This document shows, in pieces, positions 35,986-44,917 of a stretch of 64,000 nt of DNA (positions are counted from its first letter, which is position 1; the number at the start of each line of letters is the position of its first letter). The notes below the pieces were generated by a model. That model was not told where the DNA came from. It saw only the letters and a program-made list of their open reading frames with translations, and did no database searches. The stretch comes from G965202665 sp965243835 (GTDB taxonomy: Bacteria; Actinomycetota; Acidimicrobiia; Spongiisociales; Spongiisociaceae): positions 2,852,001 through 2,916,000 of the forward strand of contig OZ251578.1 of NCBI GenBank assembly GCA_965243835.1, in the 5' to 3' direction. Made by a program: the position numbers and the translations under genes.

Positions 35986-36437
35986 ACATCCGGTTTCCGT
36001 CCGTGCCGCGCCTGTGGAAACCGGTCGCTGAGGAACGGGGGGCGATGGCGATCTGGGCGATGGGGCTGATGCTCCTGCTGTTCTTCACCGGCGGCATGGC
36101 CCTGGATCTGTGGCGGGTGCTTTCCCGGCACGGAACGGTGTCCGCCATCGCCGACAAGGCGGCGGCGGCCGGGGCGGGGGCGGTGGACGAAGAGGCCTTG
36201 CGGGCGGGCGACCTCCGTTTGGCGAACGGGGAGGCGGAACGGACCGCCCAACGTTTCGCCCGCCGCCAACCGGCGTGGGACCCGGACTCCATGACGGTGC
36301 GGGCCCGGTCGTCCCCCGCCGCCATCGAAGTAATCGTAAGCGACCGGGTGGAACTGACGTTGCTGGCCATGTTCGCGCCGCCCGCCGGGATAACCGTGCA
36401 GGCGGCGGCCACCGCCCACCCCCGCTGGTCGGGGTGA
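35982..36437 (+). CDS. TadG/TadE-like membrane protein
   Basis: 151 aa. EERGAMAIWAMGLMLLLFFTGGMALDLWRV is two linked motifs: Glu-Arg-Gly before a hydrophobic helix, then the LDLWRV exit typical of TadG-like proteins; ADKAAAAGAGAVDEEALRAG follows. It lacks the von Willebrand domain of full TadG. Start overlaps the preceding stop. Confidence 0.6.
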   Translation: MNIRFPSVPRLWKPVAEERGAMAIWAMGLMLLLFFTGGMALDLWRVLSRHGTVSAIADKAAAAGAGAVDEEALRAGDLRLANGEAERTAQRFARRQPAWDPDSMTVRARSSPAAIEVIVSDRVELTLLAMFAPPAGITVQAAATAHPRWSG

Positions 36438-36480
36438 AGCGATGCGCAAGGCACTCCCTGAAGCGAAACGGAGGTTATTC

Positions 36481-37674
36481 ATGAACCACGTCTTTACTTG
36501 GCGACGGTCGACGGTCGGCGCGTTGCTGACGTTGGCGATGGCGGCGGCCGCGTGCGGCGGCCCGGACGGAGAGGCGATCCCGCCGACCGCCACCGGGATT
36601 CCGGACGCGGCCCCGGCGTCCGCCGACCCGCCCCCCGTAGCCGCGCCCGGCGCCGAAGATGGGGAGGAGCGGGATACGGTGTCCTTGCAACCCGTCAGTC
36701 CCTCCACCACCTGGCTTACCACCACCACCGCCGCCCCGCCGACGACCGGCGCCGCACCGGAGTCTCCCGCCGCCGGGGAAACGATGACCGCTATCGAGGC
36801 CGCCGCGACCAGTCACGCGACAACCACCATCCCCGCGACAACCACCACCGTTGCGGCCCCCGCGACCAGTCACGCGACAACCACTACCACCATCGCAGAA
36901 ACTACGACCACCGCCCCCGCCCCAACCACCACCAAGGCCGCAACTACCACCACCGCCGAGGCCCCCGCCATCGCAACTACGACCACCGTCGCCGCAACAA
37001 CGACCGCCGCCCCCGCCCCAACCACCACCAAGGCCGCAACTACTACGACGACCGCCGCTCCCGTCGCCGCCGCAACTACCACCACCGCGCCGACGACGAC
37101 CACGACCACCGCGGCTACCACATCGACCACCGTCGTCGCCGACGACCGGCCGGTGATTTCCGTCCCCCGCCCCGGCGACGACGTCCCCGTCCGCAACGAC
37201 TTCGGGCGGCGCGTGGATCCGGCGGTTTTCCCGCAGGTGGCGAACATCATCCCTTACGAAAGGTGGAATTCCGAAGACTTCGACAGTATGCCCGAGTGGG
37301 CGTTTCTAAACGTCGACCCCGACCGCCCGAATCGCACGGTATCCGGATTGGTGCCCGGGGCCTGGTCCAAACCGATGGACCTCCGGATTGGAACGGCGGT
37401 GTACGGGGCGCAGGCGCTGATACCGATACACCCCACGCCGCCCGGAGTCCTGGAAGTCTTCGTCGTAACCGGCATATACCTCGATCCCCTGGACTCCGAC
37501 CATTACAAGCGGAACGCCGAGGTTTACCAAATACGGGTATGCGGCGTTACGCCCGAAACTATCAGCTGGGGAATTGAGTGGGGGCGGCACGCGATTGTGA
37601 ACGAGGACGGCCTGTACCAACTAATCGCGAGCGATCCCTACGGGGAGGACGGAACTTGCAATGGCAAACTTTAG
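36481..37674 (+). CDS. Thr-rich lipoprotein of the Tad operon
   Basis: 397 aa. The signal peptide ends in a lipobox (LAMAAAAC), so a lipid-anchored secreted protein is predicted. Residues about 75-220 are a linker of Thr, Ala and Pro with many TTTT runs, and the C-terminal 170 residues are a compact domain (NDFGRRVDPAVFPQVANIIP onward) of unknown family. ATG 36481 follows GGAGG at good spacing. Its end overlaps the start of the next gene by 14 bases. Confidence 0.65.
   Translation: MNHVFTWRRSTVGALLTLAMAAAACGGPDGEAIPPTATGIPDAAPASADPPPVAAPGAEDGEERDTVSLQPVSPSTTWLTTTTAAPPTTGAAPESPAAGETMTAIEAAATSHATTTIPATTTTVAAPATSHATTTTTIAETTTTAPAPTTTKAATTTTAEAPAIATTTTVAATTTAAPAPTTTKAATTTTTAAPVAAATTTTAPTTTTTTAATTSTTVVADDRPVISVPRPGDDVPVRNDFGRRVDPAVFPQVANIIPYERWNSEDFDSMPEWAFLNVDPDRPNRTVSGLVPGAWSKPMDLRIGTAVYGAQALIPIHPTPPGVLEVFVVTGIYLDPLDSDHYKRNAEVYQIRVCGVTPETISWGIEWGRHAIVNEDGLYQLIASDPYGEDGTCNGKL
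36810..37140 (+). repeat. low-complexity ACC/ACN tract (poly-Thr linker)
   Basis: Irregular repetition of ACC, ACG, GCC and CCC codons within the lipoprotein gene, encoding Thr/Ala/Pro. Similar tracts occur at about 38050-38110 and 38795-38880 in the next gene. Unstable-length linkers of this kind are common in cell-wall proteins. Confidence 0.7.
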
Positions 37675-39553
37675 TTTCCCGCTCCGGTTTATCATCCCCG
37701 CCGTCGCGTTGAGCGGGCTGATGCTGGCGGCGCTGAACGGCGACGCCGATGCGGACCTCACCGACAGAAACCACCGGCATGCGGGTACCTGGGACAAGAC
37801 GTACGTCCATACCAATTGGTGGAGGCCGATAAGAGGAGGCTCCTCCGAAACCACCACTTGCAGTAACGCAACGGATTGCGGCACCCACACGCGGCGCGGC
37901 TACCAGTGGCTGAAGCACAATACCTCCGTCACCTGGACATGTTCCTATGGGGGAAGGGCCTGGAAGACCTACCACGACCGCGCCTACGCCGGGCCGTCGG
38001 CGCCTCCCCGCGACGCCGGGGGCGCAACGACCTGCCGCAGCCCGTTGCACATCGCCACTACTACTACGACCACCACCACGACCGCCCCTACTACCACCAC
38101 CATCCGCGTAGGCGACCCTCCGCCGCAACCGCCAACGCCGCCGAAAAACCCGGAGTCGCCGACACCGCAACCGCCGCCGCCGCCGACTACGGAGCCGCCC
38201 GCGCCCCCGCAGCCTAGGCCGAATCCGCAACCCACCACCACTACCACCACCCTGGCGCCCGTTTCCCTGGGGTGGAACGGCAACTGCGGTCCGTTCAACT
38301 TCACCCAAAACAGGCGTATCTCCGAGACGGAGTTGCCGTCCTACGGAGCAGGTCGGCACTACTTGTCGGGCAGTCTGCCGCCCGGCCTTACCTGGCGCAC
38401 CGTGCAAATAGACCCGCAGGACCGGAACTGGCGGTTGGTGAGGGTCAGCGGCAAACCCACCCGGGCGGGCAACTGGACGGTTCGTTTGCGGAGCGCCGTT
38501 ACGGGCCCCGACCCCTCCATTAACTGCACTTTCCGGGTGGCCGGCCCGTCGTGGAGCGACAGGTGCTGGTTCTATTTGACCAAGGGGACCTACGCCAACC
38601 TCGCATTGCCCCGTTACGGGCCGGGCAATTACCGCCACGAGTTCGGCTCCGGACGGCTCCCGCCCGGTATGAGCCTGCGGGGAATGACGTTGCGCGGGCG
38701 ACCGAGGCAGGTTGGATACTTCATCCTTCCCTGGCGAGCGGTAAGGGGCCACCGGTCGGTCCTCACCTATTGCCGGTTCATAGTGACCGCCCCGCCCACC
38801 ACCACGACCACAACGACCACAACGACCACGACCACCATCACTACAACCACCACCCCCACCACCACTACCACGATCGCCGCCGACCCGCCGGTTTCCTGCT
38901 CCTGGCAGGTGAACGCGGCCGCGGCGCGGGCGGTTACCGGTGAAATCGGTTGGGCGACGCGCGTGCCCCTGTCGGAGACGGGTCAGGCAAACCCGCCCCA
39001 TCCGGATACGCCCGGCGGAGGAGAGTTCCTGGTGGTGACCGGCGACCTCGGCGCCGGGGCTTTCCCCGATGTGTGGCCGACGTGGGAAGACGCCGCCATC
39101 TTGGACGTAACCGACACCGGCGGTTGCGCTTGGACGGCGCAGACCGTGATCACCCGGGCGCGGCAACTGTTTATGTGGAACGAGTCGGAGGCGGCGCTGA
39201 TCAGACAGGCGGCCCCGGTGGAGGCGGAAAGATGGGATCGGATGGACGCCGGGCAACGCGCCCGCCTGCAACGGCAACTGCGGGGAGCGTGGCGGGGATT
39301 GGGCGGCGCAGGAGCGGACAACCGGTTGTGGGTGGGCGCGGCTTGCCCGCTCACCACCCCCGCCGCCGACCGGGACCGCCTCTGCCAATGGGGGTTGCCG
39401 CATCCCGGGGTGTACCAGTGGGAAACGACGGTGGCCTATTCAACAGTGGAGGAGTCAACCGGAAACGAACTGGAAAGCGAACTGATCATCGCCTCCGGAG
39501 TCAACCGTTTCCTGCGGCTGGCGGACTACGCCTCCTTTCAGGGAAGAAGATAA
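37661..39553 (+). CDS. large secreted protein with Thr/Pro linkers
   Basis: 630 aa. Signal peptide (FPLRFIIPAVALSGLMLAAL), an N-terminal Trp- and Cys-rich domain (about 40-125), a Thr/Pro linker, two related beta domains (about 205-290 and 300-375) each with SLPPGLTW or RLPPGMSLRG, a putative-Ig (He_PIG-like) signature, a second Thr linker and a C-terminal domain (about 405-630) with TWEDAAILDVTDTGGCAW. Probably surface-exposed and delivered with the pilus. Family of the C-terminal domain unknown. Confidence 0.6.
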   Translation: MANFSFPLRFIIPAVALSGLMLAALNGDADADLTDRNHRHAGTWDKTYVHTNWWRPIRGGSSETTTCSNATDCGTHTRRGYQWLKHNTSVTWTCSYGGRAWKTYHDRAYAGPSAPPRDAGGATTCRSPLHIATTTTTTTTTAPTTTTIRVGDPPPQPPTPPKNPESPTPQPPPPPTTEPPAPPQPRPNPQPTTTTTTLAPVSLGWNGNCGPFNFTQNRRISETELPSYGAGRHYLSGSLPPGLTWRTVQIDPQDRNWRLVRVSGKPTRAGNWTVRLRSAVTGPDPSINCTFRVAGPSWSDRCWFYLTKGTYANLALPRYGPGNYRHEFGSGRLPPGMSLRGMTLRGRPRQVGYFILPWRAVRGHRSVLTYCRFIVTAPPTTTTTTTTTTTTTITTTTTPTTTTTIAADPPVSCSWQVNAAAARAVTGEIGWATRVPLSETGQANPPHPDTPGGGEFLVVTGDLGAGAFPDVWPTWEDAAILDVTDTGGCAWTAQTVITRARQLFMWNESEAALIRQAAPVEAERWDRMDAGQRARLQRQLRGAWRGLGGAGADNRLWVGAACPLTTPAADRDRLCQWGLPHPGVYQWETTVAYSTVEESTGNELESELIIASGVNRFLRLADYASFQGRR

Positions 39554-39564
39554 GGAGACTCTTG

Positions 39565-40173
39565 ATGAAAGAACATAGCAACCGGCCAACCGCCAACCGG
39601 GGGTTGCGCCTTCGCCTGGCGGCGGCGGGGGCGGTGACCTTGACGACGGCCGTCCTTATTCTGACTTTCGGCAGCTCGGCGGCGGAGCCGCTGACGGAGG
39701 TGGCGGTCACTTCCGACAACTGGGCGATGGGCGAGGCGGGGGAATATACGGCCTTTCCGGTCCCGCTGGGCTTGGCCCCCTTCTTCGTCACCCCGGCCGA
39801 GCTGGCGGGACGGGTGGCCGCCGTCGAACTGCAGGCGGGAATGTTTCTGAGCGAGTCCTTGTTGCGGGAGGGCGATCCGGAGCTGGCGGAAGGAGCAGCT
39901 CCGGATCCGCCCGGAACCACCCGGGTGCGGCTGACGATGGACGTCGGACTGTGGCCCCAACCGGGTCCCCGGGCGGGAGAGACGGCGGTGGTGGCCGACG
40001 CATGGGGCGGATGCGGACTGGCGGTGTTGGAATTGCTGGAAGTGGAACCGGAGGGGGTAATGACCGTCCGCGTCACCCCCGGATTGGCGGCCACCCTGTC
40101 GGCCGCGCCGCGACTGCTGGCCTGGCCCCCCACCTCCGACGGATGGCCCCTGTGCGAAGCAGGGAGCGCGTAA
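39565..40173 (+). CDS. CpaB/SAF-domain-like pilus assembly protein
   Basis: 202 aa. One N-terminal hydrophobic anchor (LAAAGAVTLTTAVLILTFGS) and a periplasmic part whose VPLGLAPFFVTPAELAGRVA and ELQAGMFLSESLL resemble the SAF domain of CpaB/RcpC, which lines the secretin channel of Flp pili. ATG 39565 follows AAGGAG. Its TAA is directly followed by the ATG of the next frame (TAAATG). Its 3' end is copied twice more in the following 550 bases. Confidence 0.6.
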   Translation: MKEHSNRPTANRGLRLRLAAAGAVTLTTAVLILTFGSSAAEPLTEVAVTSDNWAMGEAGEYTAFPVPLGLAPFFVTPAELAGRVAAVELQAGMFLSESLLREGDPELAEGAAPDPPGTTRVRLTMDVGLWPQPGPRAGETAVVADAWGGCGLAVLELLEVEPEGVMTVRVTPGLAATLSAAPRLLAWPPTSDGWPLCEAGSA

Positions 40174-40830
40174 ATGTCGCAACGCATCCCGCACCGGCCC
40201 CTCCCCGCGAACACCGCGGCCTGGACAACGACGGCGTTAATGGAAAGGGCGACCGCCCGGGCGTCGGAGATGTCAACACCCGCGCGGGACGCATGCGCCC
40301 CGGCAACGCCGGAAACGCCGAAAGCGAAACCAGACGAGGCGATCACCGCCCGCGCCATCCCCGAATTGGCGGCCAACCCGCCAACCGCGCCGCGACCGCC
40401 GGCCTCCGATGGACGGCCCCTATGTCAAGGCAAGAACGGAGAACAGGCAAACGTCGCCCTGCATCTCAAACCTGTCTCTCCCCGCGAACGCCGCGAACTG
40501 AATTACGACAACCACATTGGAAAGAACCACCCCCCGAAAGAAGCGACGGCGGCAACCAATGCAAGAAGATGGCACAGCCCGGCAACGCCGGAAATGCCGA
40601 AAGCGAAACCAGACGAGGCGATCACCGCCCGCGTCGCCCCCGAATCAGCGGCCAACCCGTTTGCCGCGCCGCGGATACCGGCCTCCGATGGATGGTCCCC
40701 ATACAAAACGGGGGACGTGTAAATGTTGCTGTGCATCTCGGATCGGCGCCTGCCGGCGGACACGGCGGACTGGATTATGGCCGCGTTGATGGAAGGGGTG
40801 ACTGCCCGGGCGCCGGGGGTGGCCTTCGCC
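40029..40830 (+). repeat. degenerate tandem repeat of the cpaB/tadA junction
   Basis: Three copies, period about 275-282 bases, of the end of the CpaB-like gene plus the beginning of the tadA frame. The outer two retain TAAATG and the middle one has CAAACG. Differences from the functional copies are mainly G-to-A and T-to-C on the + strand. Confidence 0.7.
40174..40722 (+). CDS. junction ORF 1: decayed copies of cpaB-end/tadA-start
   Basis: The open frame is 182 codons plus stop bounded by TAAATG on both sides. It is not a new gene in origin: it contains the decayed start of tadA and then two worn copies of the cpaB-like 3' end. Copies of one cpaB segment begin near 40029 (true), 40311 and 40590, a period of about 280 bases. 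In the middle copy the TAAATG junction reads CAAACG (40448-40453), so two T-to-C changes removed both the stop and the start. The product is Pro/Ala/Arg-rich with no hydrophobic core. Whether it is translated is unknown. Confidence 0.45.
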   Translation: MSQRIPHRPLPANTAAWTTTALMERATARASEMSTPARDACAPATPETPKAKPDEAITARAIPELAANPPTAPRPPASDGRPLCQGKNGEQANVALHLKPVSPRERRELNYDNHIGKNHPPKEATAATNARRWHSPATPEMPKAKPDEAITARVAPESAANPFAAPRIPASDGWSPYKTGDV

Positions 40831-42348
40831 CGGTCGTCCGGCGAGGGCGGACTGCGGGGATCGTCTGGTTCGGTGCTGTCCCTGACCGATGACGAACCGA
40901 TGGAGCGACTGCGGGCGGCGGCGGCCGGAGCGGCCTGCGTGGTGCATCTGACCACCGGAACCGGCGAGGGGGCGCGGGCCTGGCTGGGATTGGATTCGGG
41001 AAGGGGGTGGCAAGTGCCGATGGCCGCCCTGATCGTTTCCGACGAACCGCTCCCGGACAAAGCCGGGTTGCGGGAACGGGCGGGAGCGCAGTCGCTGCGG
41101 AGGATACCCACCGTCCCCGACCGCCGCACTTTGCGGAGCCTGCGCCGACTGGGCCGGTGGGCTTCTTCAGCCGCCTCCGCCCCCCGCCGCTTCGACAGCG
41201 CCGACCGGCGCACCCGCCGGGGAGCGGCGGCGGGACGGGCCGAGGAGCGCCTGCGGGGCCTGCTGGCCGAACCCGGGGTGGAGGAGTTTCAAATCCGGGC
41301 GGGCGAGTCCATGACCGTGCAGTTGGCGGGCGGGCAAACCGAGAGGCGGGAGTCGCCCTTTCGCTCGGAGGAAGAGTTGATCGACGCGGTTCGTTTCCTG
41401 GCGGCTTTCAACGCCGGGGACCGACCGCAACGTTTCGACCCGATGAACCCCCGACTGGATATCCGGGTGGGCGATCATTGGCGGTTGCATGCCGAAGGGT
41501 TCGTGGTGCAACCCGCCCATCTGGTTCTGCGTTCCAATATGGCGGGGCGGATGAGCCTGGCCGAACTGGGCTTGGCCGAAGATCGTCTCAACCGGATCCT
41601 GCTGGAAGCCGTGACCGGACGGGTGCGGGCCAACATCGTCATCGCCGCCGCCATGGGCGGGGGCAAAACCACTCTCTGCCAGGCCCTGCTGGCCCACCTC
41701 CCCGACCACGAACGGGTGGACACCATCGAGGACACCCCGGAACTGCGCTTGGCCGAATACGGCATCCACAGCTCCGCTTACGAGCGGCTGACCCGCGACC
41801 CGAACGCGGACGGGGTGGGCAAACACAGCATGGCCGACCATATTCGGGACGCCAAACGGGCCAACAGCAACAAACTGGTGGTGGGCGAAGTGCGGGGCGA
41901 GGGGACCCTGGCCCTGCTGGACGCGATGTCATCGGGAATGAACGGTTGCCTGGCCACCCTCCATTCCCAGCCGGGAGCCGGGGTCTTGGAGAAACTGGTG
42001 GCCTACGCCTGTTCGGAGGGGGCGGAACCGGATTACGCCCGCCGCCAAATAGCCTCCGGGGTGCATCTTCTGGTGTGGCTGGGCCGCAACGACCAGGGCA
42101 AGCGGGTCATCGCCGACGTAACCGAACTGGCGGGCATCGACCGGGAAACCGGCCAGATCGAAACCCGGTGCCTGTGGCAACTGCCCCCAGGGGGCCTGTG
42201 GGCCAAGCCCATCGCCCAACCCAACGGACGGATGGGCCGCCTCTATCAGTCGGCGGGGGTGGTGGTGCCGGACGCGCAAACCCTTTCCCCCTCCGCCCTG
42301 CGCATCGTGGACAACCCGCCGCAACCGGCCAGGGAAGAACGGATATGA
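40723..42348 (+). CDS. tadA: TadA/CpaF-type secretion ATPase
   Basis: 541 aa. Walker A MGGGKTT (K315), the acidic box DTIEDTPELR and the VVGEVRGEGTLALLDAMSSG region make it a type II/IV secretion ATPase of the CpaF/TadA branch that powers Flp pilus assembly. The first 170 residues are less conserved and might be a fused or reduced TadZ-like part. The ATG follows the TAA of junction ORF 1 directly. Its stop (TGA in ATGA, 42345-42348) overlaps junction ORF 2. The last 290 bases are copied twice downstream. Confidence 0.88.
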   Translation: MLLCISDRRLPADTADWIMAALMEGVTARAPGVAFARSSGEGGLRGSSGSVLSLTDDEPMERLRAAAAGAACVVHLTTGTGEGARAWLGLDSGRGWQVPMAALIVSDEPLPDKAGLRERAGAQSLRRIPTVPDRRTLRSLRRLGRWASSAASAPRRFDSADRRTRRGAAAGRAEERLRGLLAEPGVEEFQIRAGESMTVQLAGGQTERRESPFRSEEELIDAVRFLAAFNAGDRPQRFDPMNPRLDIRVGDHWRLHAEGFVVQPAHLVLRSNMAGRMSLAELGLAEDRLNRILLEAVTGRVRANIVIAAAMGGGKTTLCQALLAHLPDHERVDTIEDTPELRLAEYGIHSSAYERLTRDPNADGVGKHSMADHIRDAKRANSNKLVVGEVRGEGTLALLDAMSSGMNGCLATLHSQPGAGVLEKLVAYACSEGAEPDYARRQIASGVHLLVWLGRNDQGKRVIADVTELAGIDRETGQIETRCLWQLPPGGLWAKPIAQPNGRMGRLYQSAGVVVPDAQTLSPSALRIVDNPPQPAREERI

Positions 42349-44123
42349 ACCCGACCGTGCTGACGCCGCCCGGGGCCCCGCCGCCCCGGGGAAGCCTGAC
42401 ACCGCAGGCCGCCGACCATGGCCCCCGCCCCTACCCAAACCCCGCTGGAACGGCAGGCGAACCAACCGCCGCCGTCCACCAGCGGGGAGGAGCCAAACCG
42501 AACCCGCCCACCGGTACGCAGAACATAACCCAACCACCGACATCGAGCCTGACATCACGGGCAACCAACCCCCGGCTCACCCCCAACCGCCCAAAGACCT
42601 CCAACCCTGAACCACCCGTCGCAATGACCCAGGGAGGAGCGGACGCGAACCCGACCAAACGAACACCGACCGAAGCCCCGCCGCCCCTGGGAAACCGGAC
42701 GCTACCGTCTGACGTGGCTGGGCCGCAACGACCAGGCCAAGCGGGTCATCGCCGACAGGACCGAACCGGCGGGCACCAACCGGGAAACCGGCCGGATCGA
42801 AACCCGGCACCTGCGGCAACCGCCCCCCGGAGGCCCGTGGGCCAAACCCATCGCCCAACCCACCAGACAGATGGGCCGCCTCCGTCAGTCAGCGGGAGTG
42901 CTGGTACCAGACGCGCAAACCCCTACCCCCTCCGCCCTGCGCACCCCCAACAACCCACCGCAACCAACCAGGAAACGGACACGAACCCGACCAAACAGAC
43001 GCCACCCAAGACCCCGCCGCCCCAAAGAAACCGGACACTGCCAGCCGCCGACCCCGGCCGCTACACAACCGACCCCCACCCTCACCAAAACCCCGAGGGC
43101 GCATCTTCTGACGTGGCTGGGCCGCAACGACCAGGCCAAGCGGGTCATCGCCGACAGGACCGAACCGGCGGGCACCAACCGGGAAACCGGCCGGATCGAA
43201 ACCCGGCACCTGCGGCAACCGCCCCCCGGAGGCCCGTGGGCCAAACCCATCGCCCAACCCACCAGACAGATGGGCCGCCTCCGTCAGTCAGCGGGAGTGC
43301 TGGTACCAGACGCGCAAACCCCTACCCCCTCCGCCCTGCGCACCCCCAACAACCCACCGCAACCAACCAGGAAACGGACACGAACCCGACCAAACAGACG
43401 CCACCCAAGACCCCGCCGCCCCAAAGAAACCGGACACTGCCAGCCGCCGACCCCGGCCGCTACACAACCGACCCCCACCCTCACCAAAACCCCGCTGGAA
43501 CGATGGGCGAGCAAACCGCAACCGCCCACCAGCGGGGAGGAGCCAAACCGAACCCGCCCACCGGTACGCAGAACATAACCCAACTACCGGCGTCGGGGCG
43601 GACGCTACGGGCAATCAATCCCAACCGCCCCACCCGAACCGACGCCGCTCCGGCGCGCCTGCGCGCCCTCAACAACCCACCGCGACCGAAACCGCCGCGA
43701 CCCAACCGGCGCAACCGCGAACCAGGACTTCGACGCAGAAAAACAAACCCCAACGCAACCGTATGGACGCAAACCGTCGCCGAACTGCTGGCCTTGGGAC
43801 GGACGCTACGAGCCGCCCGCCCCAACCCCCGCGCCCGGTTCGCCGCCAACCGCAACCCCGCCCCCACAGGACCGCGCACCCTCAACAACCCACCGCGACC
43901 CCAGCGGCGCAACCGCGTCCAGAAACCGCAACGCGGAAAAACGAACCTAAACGCAACCGGGCGGACGCAAACCACGGCCAAACTGCTGGCGCTGGGACGG
44001 ACGTTGCGAGCCGCCAACCCCAACCGCCGCGGCTGGTTCGCCGCCTACCGCCGCCCGACTCCCAAAGGACTGCGCATCCTGGACCACCAACCCCATGCGA
44101 CCGGCGCGGAGGAACGGAAATGA
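42345..44123 (+). CDS. junction ORF 2: decayed copies of tadA-end and tadB-start
   Basis: 592 codons open between an ATGA overlap with tadA (42345) and an ATGA overlap with tadB (44120). It holds two decayed copies of the tadA 3' end (from 42708 and 43107; the true segment begins near 42069) and at least two worn copies of the tadB 5' end (about 43748 and 43947; the true ATG is 44120). In the tadA-end copies TATGA has become CACGA or CGCGA, which removes stop and start. A second + frame is also open across the two tadA-end copies because T is scarce. The product is Pro/Thr/Asn/Arg-rich. Coding status doubtful. Confidence 0.4.
   Translation: MNPTVLTPPGAPPPRGSLTPQAADHGPRPYPNPAGTAGEPTAAVHQRGGAKPNPPTGTQNITQPPTSSLTSRATNPRLTPNRPKTSNPEPPVAMTQGGADANPTKRTPTEAPPPLGNRTLPSDVAGPQRPGQAGHRRQDRTGGHQPGNRPDRNPAPAATAPRRPVGQTHRPTHQTDGPPPSVSGSAGTRRANPYPLRPAHPQQPTATNQETDTNPTKQTPPKTPPPQRNRTLPAADPGRYTTDPHPHQNPEGASSDVAGPQRPGQAGHRRQDRTGGHQPGNRPDRNPAPAATAPRRPVGQTHRPTHQTDGPPPSVSGSAGTRRANPYPLRPAHPQQPTATNQETDTNPTKQTPPKTPPPQRNRTLPAADPGRYTTDPHPHQNPAGTMGEQTATAHQRGGAKPNPPTGTQNITQLPASGRTLRAINPNRPTRTDAAPARLRALNNPPRPKPPRPNRRNREPGLRRRKTNPNATVWTQTVAELLALGRTLRAARPNPRARFAANRNPAPTGPRTLNNPPRPQRRNRVQKPQRGKTNLNATGRTQTTAKLLALGRTLRAANPNRRGWFAAYRRPTPKGLRILDHQPHATGAEERK
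42708..43095 (+). repeat. 388-bp perfect direct repeat, copy 1
   Basis: Identical to 43107-43494; period 399 bases (133 codons, so frame is kept). It starts TCTGACGTGGCTGGGCCGCA and contains the decayed tadA 3' end plus about 130 bases of spacer. Perfect identity implies a recent duplication or gene conversion, on top of an older, about 80%-identical copying from tadA itself. Confidence 0.9.
43107..43494 (+). repeat. 388-bp perfect direct repeat, copy 2
   Basis: Second identical copy. After 43494 the sequence continues with a stretch also present after the true tadA end (near 42455: GCTGGAACG..., CACCAGCGGGGAGGAGCC), showing that a third, older unit lies at 42350-42560. Confidence 0.9.
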
Positions 44124-44917
44124 ACCCGACCGGATGGATGCTGACCGCGGCCGGGTTGCTGGTGCTGGGCCTGCTGGCGTGGCCGTCGCAACCTGCCGGA
44201 GGGGGCTGGTTCGCCGCCTACCGCCGCCCTTCCCGTTCCGGCCTGTGGTGGACGGCCCTCCCCTCGCTGGCGGCTGGAGGGGTCGCCGCGTGGCGGGTGG
44301 GGATTCTGACCGGCCTGGCGGCGGCGTTGTTAATGGGAGTGTGCGCGACCACCGTGCGGGTGATGTCGGCCAGCCGTCGGGAGGTGAGCCGCACCGAGGC
44401 GATGTCCCGCTTGGCGGCCGTGCTGGCCAACCAGGCCATGGTGTCCTCCACGGTGGCCGAAGCCCTGTCCCGATCGGCTCCGCTGGTCACCGGACCGGTA
44501 GGACAGGCGGCGGCCCGCATGGCGGAAGAGTGCGCGGCCGGGGATGTGCCGGCCGCCGCCGAAGCTTTCGTGCGGGCCGTTCCATGCGCCCCCGCCGAGT
44601 GGTTGGCGGACATCGTGGCCATCACCGCCGCCGGGGGCGGCCGGGTGGGGGACGCCCTGTCGGTGCTGGAAATCCGCACCGGTGAGCATGCCGCCACCGT
44701 GCGCCTGTTCCACTCCAAGGTGGCCGCCCTGCTCCCGCAACTGATAGCGGTGGTGGCGTTGGGAGCGGGAATGGTGATGGCGGTGGCCGCGGCCGCGGCG
44801 GATGTGGGGGCGTGGCTGGCCGGTCCCCAAGGCCAGATGATCACCCTGCTGTCGTCGGGATTGACGGTGTTGCTGGCGGCCCGGGTGTTGCTCCCCGCCT
44901 GGAAAGGAGTGAACTGA
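44120..44917 (+). CDS. tadB: TadB-like inner-membrane pilus protein
   Basis: 265 aa, GspF/TadB-type membrane platform protein. Helices are at about 8-22, 50-80 and two at the C-terminus (LIAVVALGAGMVMAVAAAAA; ITLLSSGLTVLLAARVLL), with a central cytoplasmic helix bundle (MSRLAAVLANQAMVSSTVAE; RVGDALSVLEIRTGEHAATV). The start ATG overlaps junction ORF 2. The TGA (44915-44917) shares its A with an ATG, giving a TGATG overlap with junction ORF 3. Confidence 0.8.
   Translation: MNPTGWMLTAAGLLVLGLLAWPSQPAGGGWFAAYRRPSRSGLWWTALPSLAAGGVAAWRVGILTGLAAALLMGVCATTVRVMSASRREVSRTEAMSRLAAVLANQAMVSSTVAEALSRSAPLVTGPVGQAAARMAEECAAGDVPAAAEAFVRAVPCAPAEWLADIVAITAAGGGRVGDALSVLEIRTGEHAATVRLFHSKVAALLPQLIAVVALGAGMVMAVAAAAADVGAWLAGPQGQMITLLSSGLTVLLAARVLLPAWKGVN

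Noticed and set aside
36810..38880. CRISPR array or satellite DNA at the ACC-rich tracts
   Set aside because: No constant repeat or spacer length; the tracts are in-frame Thr codons within two secreted-protein genes.
41007..42344. Long + frame overlapping tadA in another phase
   Set aside because: tadA has clear ATPase motifs. The overlapping frame is open only because T is scarce and the region is GC-rich; its product is Arg/Gly/Pro-rich without motifs.
40029..44123. Diversity-generating retroelement (template and variable repeats)
   Set aside because: The copies differ by transitions at G and T rather than at adenines only, and no reverse transcriptase or accessory gene is in the window.
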